Origin: Mytilus trossulus
Taxonomy: Eukaryota > Mollusca > Bivalvia > Mytilida > Mytilidae
Reading direction: 5' to 3'
DNA length: 64,000 nt
Assembly: GCF_036588685.1 (NCBI RefSeq)
Contig: NC_086375.1
Span: 44,113,270-44,177,269 of the forward strand
Below the pieces are notes generated by a model that worked only from the letters and a program-made list of their open reading frames with translations, ran no database searches and was not told the DNA's origin. This document shows, piece by piece, positions 10,701-21,155 of this stretch. How positions within the stretch are numbered: the first letter of the stretch is position 1; the number at the start of each line of letters is the position of its first letter. The position numbers and the translations under genes are program-made.

Positions 10701-13700
10701 GGTCTGCAAAAGATATAACATTCTTCTGTGAATTCATCTTAAATACATAAAGTTGAAAAGACTAGCCAATATTACATGTAGATTGCATATTAAGTAGACA
10801 TATTTCAATAAATGATCCAATGAGCAGGAGACTATTATTTAGTCTATAAAAACTAATATCTTTTCAAAATATACATATGTGTAAGACTGTTGTTCAAGTC
10901 TAAATATCTATAAATTATCTTTGATCATCTCAACCAGATTGATTTTATTATTGAGCTAGTTATAAGCATGAAATCATAATAATGTATCATTAAAAATGAC
11001 TTATTCAAAACTATAAATACTGGTATCTATCAGACTTATGTCTAACCGACCGTGCAAGGGCTGTATAGCCAGTCAAGGTCGTAAAAAACTTCCATTTGTT
11101 GTCTTATGTCTAATGAACATCTGAAGGATGCTTTTTTGTATATTTTGAACTCTTTGTATTTAAAATCAAGGAACCAAAAAGTAGCCTGATTAATCCTTCT
11201 CCTTTCTAAACCAATAGGTATAAACATAAACATTACCAGTGTCATTTTCATCAAGTAATCCTTGTTCCAGCTCAAAATGGCTGTACATTCCTCTCATCAA
11301 AATCGTCGTGCTTGTTTCAGGTTCTGGATGTCCTCTTGAACATCTGAAAAAAACCCAATACTCTTTGTAATGTTTAATAAACAAATGAATGTGTGTTTCA
11401 CTTAGGCCAATTTCAATACATGTAATATGAAGTGTACTGATTGTTTGGAAGTTGTAAATAAATATTTACATTGTTCTTGCATGTGCTTTACATTTCCCTC
11501 TTAAACCGGGCCAAAAAAGGAAAATCTCATATTTTTTGTCAAGTAATAATTAGATTTATTCTATCTTTCACCCACGAAAGACAGTGACAAATATTAATAT
11601 TCATTAAAAAGGTATTAAGAAAGCACAATAGATATTCTTATTAATTTATGAAAAGATGCTTGAATACCACTGCTGAATTTCTTTAAATTTCATACACTCA
11701 ACAAATTTACCTTTCGTTGAATCTACAAGCTCCAGTTTTGGCAAAGAATGGACAAGTTTCTCTCTCTTTTCCTGGTATAAGTGATGCTATAGGGTTATGC
11801 CATGGTCCTTCTGCTTCTCCTTCCTTTAAAAATAATTTGCACACAGTATTAAAAGAAAAACTTCACTTCGTTCAATTGAAAACAAACCTTACTGTGCAAC
11901 TGTAATGATTTGAAAGGTCCAACTATGACACCTGAAAGTTGTGACAATTGGAATCACAATTTCCTTTTAAGATCAGTAATTCACTATTGTCTACACATAA
12001 ACATTACAAATATTCATTAATTTATTGAAAAATCTTCCAATGAGACATCTTCTACAATGTATTAAAAAAGACATGAACCAAAATGTTCTTTGTTACAAAT
12101 TGCTTTGGAATAACAAGAACGACATTTATACTTAACCTTTTTACTAAATGTAACCAATAAAAGCTTTGAAATATTCTGCATGTTCTTACAATTAAAAATT
12201 GATTAATATATCTCACCTTGTTTTCATTAGCTGTAGCCTGCTTAAGCAGTGAATCCTAGAAAACAGCACCATCATACAATATTTATATCTGATACTGAAA
12301 GTTAAGCTTGTAAACTTTCATTAGAAAAGTCACATAAAATTATTTAAAAACAATTAAAACATCTTTGCACACATTTTTTTTTGTATCTTTAAACCTGTTT
12401 GCATCAAAAACTGCAGAGTTTCACTTTATTTCAAAAGACAGTTTAGAAAAATCTTTCATCATCTGTTACAGTATTTTAGATTACCAAATGACATGCAAGT
12501 TAATTTGTACTTTTAATTTTTTGTAGGCTGATAAAAACCTAACATATTATAATAATATACAGACACTTAAATATGTGTGAGGCTGAACATACTATTCTGA
12601 TCTATATCATATGTATAAATTAAACAGTTTTGTTAAAAGATACACTCCATCTGAATCATCTTTCCTCATCTCTACACATGTATGATAGTTAAGGAAACAT
12701 TGGTATTTTCATTGGAAAAAATATGTGGCCATAATACTATATACATGACAATATGCAAATGATATAAGTACATGATACATATACCAAATATATAATACTA
12801 ATTATGCGGAAGAAATAAAAAGTATTCTAGATTTATCTAAACTTAAAATATTTAATTCTAATCTAGTATATTTCAACAAAAGATACTTCCTAAATTTGAT
12901 ATTTTAGGCATTTTTTTTTTTTAATTTCCAAAAATTTCTATATCAAATTTCTAGTAGACTTTACAATATGCTTCTCATCATGAGGTCTCTGGTGGAGAGT
13001 TTATTATTTGGGAATCATACCAAATCTTCTAATTTTTATATTTGGAGAAATTCAATTTAGTAGTTATTATTTCAGAGGACATCTCATCTAGATTTAAATG
13101 CATTCATGCTAAGACGCACTTAGCAATTGCAAGCAATATTAAGGGTATTTTAATAATCAATTTGATGTATTTTAATTATCAATTTGATGTACTTTAATAA
13201 ACAAGTTGATCAAATTGAAAATCACCACTGCTGGTGCTGAATGAATCGCTATCAAACTGTGTTATCAAATCAAACAACATTTTGATATCAATACTAGGTC
13301 ATATACTACCTATTTGAATAATCATACATTTCAGATTTCATACATTATTAACAGCAGTGACAGTGAAGTATTACCATTCAGAATATTTTTTAATGCATCA
13401 CCATGCATGAACTGTATCATATAAATCGTAAACTAGGGCTATCTGAATAATTTATTAGTAACACAATCAGAGATAAAAAGTGAGGATATCCTTGTTTGTT
13501 TTTAACCTGCTTATTCTTCCTTTTTTCTTCCTTTTCTTTTTCTTCTGTTTCTTTTTTCTGCCTTTCTTCCCATTCCTCTTTGATCTTTTTCTACAATAAA
13601 TTTTTAACTGTTAATACAATGAACCAATAGTTCAAGAGGTATATGCTTCTTGGTTAAAACAGCATTGTAAAGTTTTTCACCACTTATTCATTTTTCCTTT

Positions 13701-16700
13701 TCAATGTATGCATATGTTTTTATTGTTTCTCAAATAAAAGGAAGAGGATCACAAGAGCTTACCTGTCAAAAAAGTTAGATACAGGACAAAAATTTGTAAG
13801 GAGTTCTGTGGAACCATAGTGTTTTGCCTGCAATTGCTGCTGTCAGTGCTAAGTGTTTTGTTGCATTGAAAAGTGAGTTCATTAATATGGTTTTTTTTTA
13901 AATCATACTTTTCTATAAAATTCTCAACTGACATGAATGAAATCTTACCATAGATTTATAGATTAACATTTTGTTTTAACACATGATAATAACATCATAT
14001 TCAAATAATTTTGAAATATATTCGTGACAGTATAATTAATCCCAGTTTTCCATTTAAATGTCAACACATTTGTTTAGGGGCCAGCTGATGCACACCTCTG
14101 TGTGTGGGAGATTTTGGCGGCATTAAAGACCCATTGGTGGGTTTGGCTGTTGTCTGCTTTTTAGTCAAGTTATTGTCACTTTGACACATTCCCCATTTCC
14201 ATTCTCAATTTTAAAATTACACATTGTTTAATCAACTGTGGATAAATAAATATCTATCTGTTCAACAGAAAATCACTTTAAAGTACTGTAATACATGTAC
14301 TCATAAACAGCTGCGCCATGAGCGCATGATAAGCCCGACGTCTTGTGTGGAAGTTTAATGCAATAATCATAAATAGTTTTTGAGAAAGTTTTAAGCAATA
14401 ACCATATATTGTTTTTGAGACACGGCGGGACTTGTGAAACCCCCAACCCTGTTTTTTTTTTTACAAAAAACTAAATATCACTAAAATAAAATTTTGAATC
14501 AAAACCAAAAAGTATACAGATCTTTAGATTAATATAACAAAGAAGTGTGTAAAGTTTTAAGCAATAATCATAAATTATTTTTGAGATACGGCGCGACATG
14601 TAAAAAAAACCTCCCCTGTTTAACAAAATACTCAATAACTCAAAAATAAAGTTTTGAATCATCACCAAAAAGTATACAGATCTTTAAATTAATATAACAA
14701 AGACATGTGTAAAGTTTTAAGCAATAATCATAAATCGTTTTTGAGATATGGTGCGACATGTAAAAAAACTCTCCCCCTTTTTTACAAAATACTCAATAAC
14801 TCAAAAATAAAAATTTTGAATCATCACCAAAAAGTATACAGATATTAAGATTAATATAACTAAGAAGTGTTTAAAGTTTAAAGCCATAATCAAGAATCGT
14901 TTTTGAGATACGGTGCGACATGTGAAAAAAACCCACCCCTGTTTTAGTTACAAAGTGCCGTAACTCAAAAAGTTTTAATCTTATTTTCACCAAAAAGTAT
15001 ACAGATCATTTGACCATCATAAGAAACAACTATGTTAAGTTTCATGAAATTTGGATAAGTCGTTCTCAAGTTACGGTGCGACATGTTTATGCCGGACAGA
15101 CAGACGGCCGGTCGGACAGACAGACGGACGGACACCGGACATTTGTATACCATAATACGTCCCGTCAAAATTTTGACAGGCGTATAAAAACAAGAAATCT
15201 GTCATGTCGTTCCAAGATACATACCTCCATTTCCACTTGTCTTATTTTTTCATTCTCTTCCCATTTTTTCTTTCTTTCGAATTCTTCAAGAGCTAGTCTT
15301 TCTTTTTCCATCCATAGTTTATTGAAGTATATTTTCTCTGCTTTTTCTCTCTTTTCTTCCAATTGTTCTATTTCTTTCCTCTGTCTTTCTTTTGCCTGGA
15401 AAGATGGACTTTCTTCTTTTTTCTTTTGTTCTGTAAAACATAAGTAAGGTTTTTATTTAGTTTTAAACTGAAAATTCTTGGTGTCAGAGTGAGAAAAAAA
15501 AATATTATGATGTTCCCAACTATTAAGTTAAAACAATAAAAAAAAATAACCTGCCTTGTGGTCCAAGGACACATTTAATGTCCTATGGTTTTAGTTGTCT
15601 ACAAATATAGCCCCTAGTGTAAACGGTGTATAACTTGTTAATTTTTTTCATACACTTTACCAATTTATTTCTAAAAGTGTCATGCATGAAATATTAAGTA
15701 AGGGGTGGATATGCATGTTATTTAAGTAAAACAATTTGGGTGCTGAATCTTATGTTAAGGGGTGATTTCATTCCATTCTCAATTTTATTTGATTTAGTGA
15801 AAAAGGTAAAAGAATTGAATTTTAGGCCCTCACATAGAATAGTCCATATTTTGAGTTACAGCTGGTAGACTTTTCTATAACTTGATACTTTTTGTCCCAA
15901 ACACTAAACTGTAAAAATCTTTTTAAAATAGAGCTAGTCCTTTTTCTAAAATTTGAATTAACTGTCTAAAGAAATGCACTACGAAATAACTGTGTTCAAG
16001 AGTCTTCTAAGGTCTAGTGAGAACATGATTTTTTTCAAAAGAAAGATTTTTTTAAATCTAAATTATCATTATTTTTGACGCAGACTGGAATGACCATAAT
16101 TACTGGGGAAAAAACATCTCATAGCACTTGAAAATATTTTCTCCAAATTAATAGAAAATAGATAACACGACAGTCTTTATTGATAAAAGATATTATTGGA
16201 TCAAAAATAAATATTTCAAAAACCTAATATAATGATGGTAAATTCATAAATGTGCTTTGGATGCACCAAATTTATGAGTAAACTCCGGAAAATTTTCCGT
16301 AAATCTTTATTATGGGTCAGATACCTTAAGTTAAGTAAGTATTACATGTATAAATATTCAATTTTATATTTGTTCTGGAAATTAAAGATTTGATTAACCT
16401 TCTTCATCCTTTTTATCTCTCATTAATGCTTCATTCTGTCTTTTTCTTTTCCTTTTCTGCTTCTTCAATAATGCCTTCCACTGCTTGTGACTGAAAAATA
16501 AGAAAAAAACATAAACCATATAATACATTCATTTCCATCCACCAATATAAATACTTAATAAGGAGGCTCTCTGGAGCCCGAATCAATCACCTACAAATGT
16601 AGCAAAGATACAATGTATGTCATATTGCTGTTAAATATATAGGTACAACGTCGGGGCAAAATAATCCTCTGTGCATTCAGCCACAACTTTAAATGGCTTG

Positions 16701-19313
16701 TCTATCTCAATTTGTTTGTTTATCATTTTGTTGCAATTGTTAACAGTTTCTTTGATCCAATTGCCGTTCATATAAATGATCAATAAAAGGCAGTAGTCAG
16801 TTACAGTCATGTAAATGGAACTAAATAAATCAGTCAATAAAAATTCTTCCATTTATTTAAGTGTATTAAACTGTAAAATAACTGCTAAACACGGTTATTT
16901 CGTTTACAAAACCATTACAATTAGTTGGCATCTATGGAGTATTACTTAGTATTACTTAGTGTTTTTTTATTGACTGGTGCATTTAAATTGCTTTTGAGGC
17001 AGAGGTATATCCCTTACACTTTCATTTTTTTTTTACTTATAATCATGATAATACATGCATACCAAGTAAAAAAAGTCTATAAATTTCCTTCTCTTTACTA
17101 GTGTCTCATGACTACATTTGTACATTGCACTTATAGTTTTTAATTGCATAAATTGGCATGATTGATCCTGGTTGTGGTTTGATTCTAGTTAATAAATGTT
17201 ACAAATGTAATGCATTTTTGACCTCTTTTTTACCCTTTAATTCTAAAACTGTTCGCACCATTATCCCCAAAATGAATCCAAACTTCTACTTGTAGTTTTT
17301 AAACAATGGGATACAATTTCAGAGCAATAGATATAGAAGTTTATGTTTTAGGGCCCTTTTGGGCTCCTTATTCCTAGACAGTTCATCCCCAAAATCAATC
17401 CCAACTTTCCTTTTGTGGTATTGGACCGTCTTAATAAATTTTAAAGAGATCCATTCACTTAAACTGAAGTTATTGTCTGAAAACCAAATGTGTTGGACCA
17501 CGACAACATCATAGCATTAAATGAACCAAAAAAATTTGCAGTCGTATAAAAGTATGAAGAAGCAAACAAACATTATTAAAATAAATTTGAAAGGTTTTGT
17601 GGGGCGACAAGGGGGTCTCGGATTCCTGTATCAAGCTTACACTATGTACGTAGGCAATTCTCTTTATTTTAGTAATTTCCTGTGTCCTGCTATACCTCAT
17701 TTCCTGTTTTCACAACACAATCATTGGACTTTCATGTGTCACACTTACAAAAATCACCAATCCCGCATCACACTTGACCCAAAATTATGAGACCCACCTA
17801 CAAGAGCCATACATGCCATATTTAAAGGTTTAATGCTGTTAAAACTTTCCTTGAATACTACTTGCATGGTCTGTTGTTTTGTTACTTAATTACCAATTAC
17901 GGTAGAAAAATTCTATAAAAAAAAAAAAAGTTGGGGAAAATTTCCCCAATTTTTCATTCTACTAACATGACTAATGAACTCAAAATCGTTAACTTTTTTT
18001 TCAGATCTACTTCCTGTTCCAGTTTTTCGCCGAAATCTGTCGTGTTTGCATGAGGCTTTCATTCTTTTTTATATTTTATTATCAGTCTTGTATAAAATAT
18101 AAGATTGGAACTCAATACAAATTCATTTTTAATAATTGTTTGATATGTAAAAAACGTAACCTGATGGAAAGTGTTTCTTTTGTTTACATTGAATATGACG
18201 TCATAACTTAAAGAACATCACAGCTAAATCACTAACAACAGAACCAAAATCGGGAACGTTACGGTATTTCTGCGTCTTTTTTTAACATGTTTCAATAGGG
18301 CTCTTCACGGTTAGTTCGGCCATGTTGGATAGGGGGCAGATTTTTTAGAAAGAGGTGGAAATAGTATGAAAGTATGGGAAATCCTATGTGTGTTTCCAAG
18401 CAACTGCTCTATTTCTATGATGTTTTCCCGTATTTTTGCCCCCTATCCAATATGGCCAAACTAACCGTGAAGAGCCCTATTATGGGGACGAAGTCCCCAA
18501 TTACGGTAGAAAAATCAATAAAAATTTTTTTTTTTAAATCGGGAAAATTTCCCAATTTTTTAATTGTACTAATGAACTCAAAATCGTTAACTTTTTTTTT
18601 CAGATCTACTTCCTGTTCCGGTTTTCCCCGCATTTGCGCAGATATCTGTCTTGTTTGCATGAGACTTTAAAAACGAATTATATTTATCAGTCTAGTAAAA
18701 TATAAGATTGGATCTCAATACATTTTCAATTTTAATAATTGTTTGATATGAAAAAAACGTTACCTGATGAAAGCGTTTCATTTGTTTACATCGAATATGA
18801 CGTCATAACTTAAAGAACGTCACAGCTAATCCCCTAACAACAGAACCAAAATCAGGAACGTTACGTACAGTATTTCGGTTTCTTTTATCAACATGGTAAA
18901 AAAAAAAATACATACAGACTTCGTCCCCATTCACAGGTTATGCTAGCTGCGGTATCGTAGCTTTTTAGGTCCTTTTGAAATTTTTTGACTATTTATGGTC
19001 CGCAAATAGTCAAAAAATTTCAAAAGGACCTAAAGAGCTACGATACCGCAGCTAAGGTTATGCCTGCCTCATATTAAAAAAATAATACATACAGACTTTG
19101 TCCCCATTCACAGGTTATGCCTGCCTTATATTATGCTTAAAATGAGCTATACTATTAAGGGGATAAAAGATTTTTTAAATAAGTTTTTTTAACCAGTTTT
19201 TTGGGGATCCCAGTCTTAATGGACATTTAATTATACCTAAATTTAACCTGCTGTGGAGTTGAATTGTTATCTAGAATTTGATCTGAATCAGATATAATGT
19301 CTTTATTCTCCAT
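7721..19313 (-). CDS. ZRSR2: ZRSR2-like U2AF35-related splicing factor (complete, 10 coding exons)
   Basis: Coding exons in transcript order: 19313-19237, 16490-16399, 15430-15225, 13590-13507, 12255-12217, 11823-11711, 11343-11237, 10703-10541, 9599-9490, 8457-7721. They sum to 1728 nt (575 residues plus stop) with phase kept at every GT-AG junction. Layout: a basic, charged N-terminus with an SHKQWKALLKKQKRK motif (residues 26-40); a Glu/Lys-rich coiled coil to about 165; CCCH finger 1 (C190, C199, C205, H209); a U2AF-homology RRM (about 217-325) with NYEPHLRGNVYIQF; CCCH finger 2 (C330, C338, C344, H348) in CPKGRNCNFLHVF; then an Arg/Ser tail from about 365. This is the ZRSR2/URP order. 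In vertebrates the protein recognises the 3' splice site, mainly of U12-type introns; the nuclear splicing role here is inferred from family. The RS tail is longer than in the roughly 480-residue human protein. For exon 1, donor AG^GTATAAT rather than the nearby CAG^GTTAAA is needed to keep frame and gives the expected Ser-His-Lys. The frame is closed by TGA just upstream of the ATG. Confidence 0.93.
8830..9250. repeat. Tandem-like intronic repeat in the last ZRSR2 intron
   Basis: Two related units of about 145 bp marked by cttgatttgagttttgaggt and cttgatttgggttttgtact, and by ggtagaggtaagctaaagtt and ggtagaggcaaactaaagtt. They end in a gggacgtacagacag box. No coding content. Confidence 0.55.
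9765..10540 (-). repeat. Array of about 190-bp units carrying decayed copies of ZRSR2 exon 8
   Basis: Lies in the intron just downstream of coding exon 8 (10541-10703). Four units repeat the last 60 or so bases of that exon plus its 5' splice site and flanking intron. The shared exon box (gagatgtgg and variants) sits at about 9822, 9996, 10189 and 10379, against 10570 in the real exon. The nearest copy (about 10350-10389) matches the exon end with one difference in roughly 39 bases and keeps the donor context TTGCAAG^GTACTAT. Older copies show indels and point changes. The unit also contains about 120 bp of intron (attatctccctttacacaca). No copy has an acceptor or the first part of the exon, so they are not alternative exons. 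Confidence 0.8.
12256..13506. other. ZRSR2 intron between coding exons 4 and 5, no features seen
   Basis: AT-rich intronic DNA. A short pair of near repeats (taatcaatttgatgtatttt) occurs at about 13150-13185. I see no exon, transposon ends or RNA gene. Confidence 0.4.
14076..14215 (+). repeat. Dispersed repeat with tgacacattccccatttcca tail
   Basis: Begins ggggccagctgatgcacacc and ends gacacattccccatttccat plus tctcaatttt. The same layout recurs at 48018-48165 and in reverse at about 57790-57900, with a tail only at 42360-42415. It lies within a ZRSR2 intron. Probably a SINE-like or retroelement-tail repeat common in mussels; class uncertain. Confidence 0.65.
14340..15185 (+). repeat. Element with four tandem units of about 161 bp
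   Basis: The box aaaaagtatacagat recurs with agtatacaga at 14511, 14671, 14833 and 14996 (spacing 160-163 bp). Each is preceded by ttgagatacggygcgacatg and a poly-A/poly-C stretch. The 3' end is a gacagacagacgg-rich run followed by ataatacgtcccgtcaaaat and tgacaggcgtataaaaa. It ends only about 40 bp from the donor of ZRSR2 coding exon 3 (15225-15430). The open frame across 15010-15447 is part repeat, part antisense exon and is not a gene. Confidence 0.75.
15431..16398. other. ZRSR2 intron between coding exons 2 and 3
   Basis: AT-rich intron without a recognisable insertion or exon. Nothing further seen. Confidence 0.35.
16562..17480. repeat. Repeat fragments in ZRSR2 intron 1
   Basis: Around 16562 is a degenerate start box of the gaggctct family (ggaggctctctggagcccga). 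At about 17200-17480 two related units share (a)atccaaacttctacttgt and caatcccaactttccttttg preceded by tccccaaaat, the pattern of a short bivalve tandem repeat. No exon supported. Confidence 0.4.
17890..18295 (+). repeat. About 470-bp dispersed DNA repeat, copy 1 (truncated)
   Basis: From caattacggtagaaaaatt to cggtatttctgcgtctt. Shares aatgaactcaaaatcgttaa, cagatctacttcctgttcc and acaacagaaccaaaatcggg with the copies at 18482-19070, 20938-23760 and 27290-27757. The right end is missing; a TA-flanked MITE begins at 18298. It carries a perfect palindromic TGACGTCA at 18196-18203. Confidence 0.7.
18298..18477. mobile_element. TA-flanked MITE, 180 bp, long inverted repeats
   Basis: Arms of about 50 bp: gggctcttcacggttagttc at the left matches the reverse complement of the right end (aactaaccgtgaagagccc) with few differences, and both reach the ggatagggggca box. 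TA flanks at 18296-18297 and 18478-18479 fit a Tc1/mariner-type duplication. No coding sequence. It lies between copies 1 and 2 of the 470-bp repeat in ZRSR2 intron 1. Confidence 0.75.
18482..19070 (+). repeat. About 470-bp dispersed DNA repeat, copy 2, carrying a nested MITE
   Basis: Starts at the palindrome ggggacgaagtcccc and ends at gacttcgtccccattcacag plus gttatgcctgcctcata, so the ends share an inverted ggggacgaagtc box. It carries a palindromic TGACGTCA at 18798-18805. The 111-bp hairpin MITE (18944-19054) is inserted near its right end. A further partial right end follows at about 19080-19130. It lies within about 250 bp of ZRSR2 exon 1. Confidence 0.75.
18944..19054. mobile_element. 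Mutator-like hairpin MITE (111 bp), 9-bp target duplication
   Basis: Almost a perfect foldback: about 54-bp arms beginning TAGCTGCGGTATCGTAGCT and ending with its complement, with only a few bases between. Flanked by a perfect 9-bp direct repeat AGGTTATGC at 18935-18943 and 19055-19063. A 9-bp duplication with terminal arms this long is the pattern of MULE/Mutator-type elements. Related copies are at 44852-44956 (full) and 51363-51418 (half). Confidence 0.85.
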
Positions 19314-19317
19314 TTCT

Positions 19318-19931
19318 GACAAACTTTTATCAGGATATCAATTTAAACAAGTATGAAACACAAAAAGCACATTCCCAAAAATATATTTCAATGTCAATTT
19401 ACATCTTGTAAGCTAAGTAATATGAGTCTTTGGTTAATCGTTGTAGAGATCCTGTTCCACTTCATGACATTTCGGGATTTTTCTTCAAAGCTGTTAGTTG
19501 AAACCCGATGAGCTCAAATGAAAATTACACATGAAATGGTGACGTTTTACACAAGGACAAAAACAATAACAAAGCCAGCTGATTTCACGACGCCAAATTT
19601 AGAATTCTTTATGCAATCACCAAAGAAAGACACATACTTTATCATTTTGTAAGAATCGATATACAAATACCTGATATTTTATACATTTCATACAATTGAA
19701 AGCATGGATTTAAGTCAGTGATGTTTCTGAAACATATTTTTTATACACATTTTGTAATGCCTATGAGTAAATTATAGACCTCATGGCCTTTTTTTGGAGT
19801 CTGCAACACTTGACCTGAGACAACCCTTTGGCCAAGCTAGACTAGAGACATATATCTTTATTGATGGAAAACCTTGATAGGGACATATGGTATTAGGTCA
19901 GTTCCATTGTATCTCTCAAAAACAGAATCTG
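19318..19931. promoter_or_regulatory. Region upstream of ZRSR2 (presumed promoter and 5' UTR)
   Basis: About 600 bp between the ZRSR2 start codon and the first transposon of the intergenic cluster. AT-rich, with no TATA box I would stand behind. The untranslated first part of the ZRSR2 transcript must lie here, as the frame upstream of the ATG is closed by TGA after ten codons. Confidence 0.35.
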
Positions 19932-20629
19932 GGTCTGTTCGCGCCCAATCATGTTCGCGCCCACTCATGTTTGCCCCCTTTCACCTTCGCACCCTACACG
20001 TTCACACCCAAAGTCCGTAAGCACCCTACAGGGTCGCGTCCACATTTTATTTTAACTATCATATACTATGAAATATACAAATCGTACATTGTACCTTCAT
20101 ATCTTTTTTTTTGGTAAAAAAAATAATAATGATCCGTTAATTGGTTTTGTGTTTAATAATTTGTAAAACAAGTTTTGGAAAGTGTATTGCAATAAATATT
20201 AAAACAATTATATTTCATGTTTTTAATTTAAAATCTTCAACAGTTCAATGGTTTTAGTCATGCCTAGCTAAATATATGCAGTTATTCACATCAAAGTAAG
20301 ACTTAAAACAACAATCATGATTTTTAAAAAACAGATTAGGCTGTGTATAAATACAAATTAGCAGTAATCATACATAACTAACATTTAATAATTATTAATC
20401 ATCTAATTTAAAAAAATAAATTACATGATGATTCCTCAAATTTCATTCAAGAAAATACAATTACTTGGTGTAAACATATAAAACATATCTTATAATTCAG
20501 CTGAAATTTGACCTCCCTATTACTGATACAAAATGGGCTCGAATGTGTAGGGTGCGAATGGACTTCGGGGGGTGAACATGTGAGGTGCGAACGTGTAGGG
20601 TGCGAAAGTATATTGGGCGCGAACAGACC
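19932..20629. mobile_element. Foldback element with 16-bp tandem units in both ends
   Basis: Ends are inverted: GGTCTGTTCGCGCCCAAT at 19932 and its complement ending at 20629. Each end, about 110 bp, is itself a row of about six degenerate 15-17-bp units of the type tgTTCGCrCCCtAcaC, pointing inward in opposite directions. The middle of about 450 bp is AT-rich and non-coding. The open frames at 19887-20117, 20447-20641 and 20508-20723 are translations of these units, not genes. More units follow just outside the right end (about 20645-20690). I see no clear target duplication. Confidence 0.75.
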
Positions 20630-20937
20630 TGATACCCTCAAAACTCATTCACACCCTACATGTTTGCCTCCGGGGTATGTTCCCGCTTTATTTAAGAAAG
20701 CAAAGATGATTTCACATATTTGATATATAACACACTAAGTAAACACATATTCATAATAACAATTATACATTTCTATTCTCAATTTTAGATAAAATGTATC
20801 AGAATTTTGAGTGTATTTTAGCATAGACTTCATCTAGAAGCTAGCTATTTTTTACATGTAGATAAACACTGAAAACTGATGACGGTCATATACCAAGTAT
20901 ACATATAAAATGATAAAACATTAACATAAATAATATG

Positions 20938-21149
20938 AGGCAGGTATTACATGTACCTGTGAATGGGGAAGATGTCTGTATGAATTATTTATTTTGAAAT
21001 CTACTCATTGTTATAAAAAAGAAACGGAAATACCGTAATGTTTCCGATTTTGGTTCTGTTGTTAGGGATTTTCTTGTGATGTTATTTAAGTTATGACGTC
21101 ATGTGCAATGTAAACAAAGAAACACAATGCATCAGGTAATGCAATTCAT
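20938..21149 (-). repeat. About 470-bp repeat, copy 3, left part of interrupted copy
   Basis: Reverse-orientation copy running from atgaggcaggtattacatgt through gttatgacgtcatgtgcaat to gcatcaggtaatgcaattca. It stops at the 2.3-kb element and resumes at 23484. It contains TGACGTCA at 21094-21101. Confidence 0.75.
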
Positions 21150-21155
21150 ATCAAA

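Noticed and set aside
15010..15447. 145-codon open frame on the plus strand
   Set aside because: First third is the gacagacagacgg end of a tandem repeat and the rest is antisense to ZRSR2 coding exon 3.
19248..19313. ZRSR2 exon 1 ending at CAG^GTTAAA
   Set aside because: That donor puts exon 2 out of frame. The donor 11 bases further (AG^GTATAAT) restores frame and the conserved Ser-His-Lys.
20447..20723. Overlapping frames at 20447-20641 (minus) and 20508-20723 (plus)
   Set aside because: Both are translations of the inverted 16-bp units of the foldback element.
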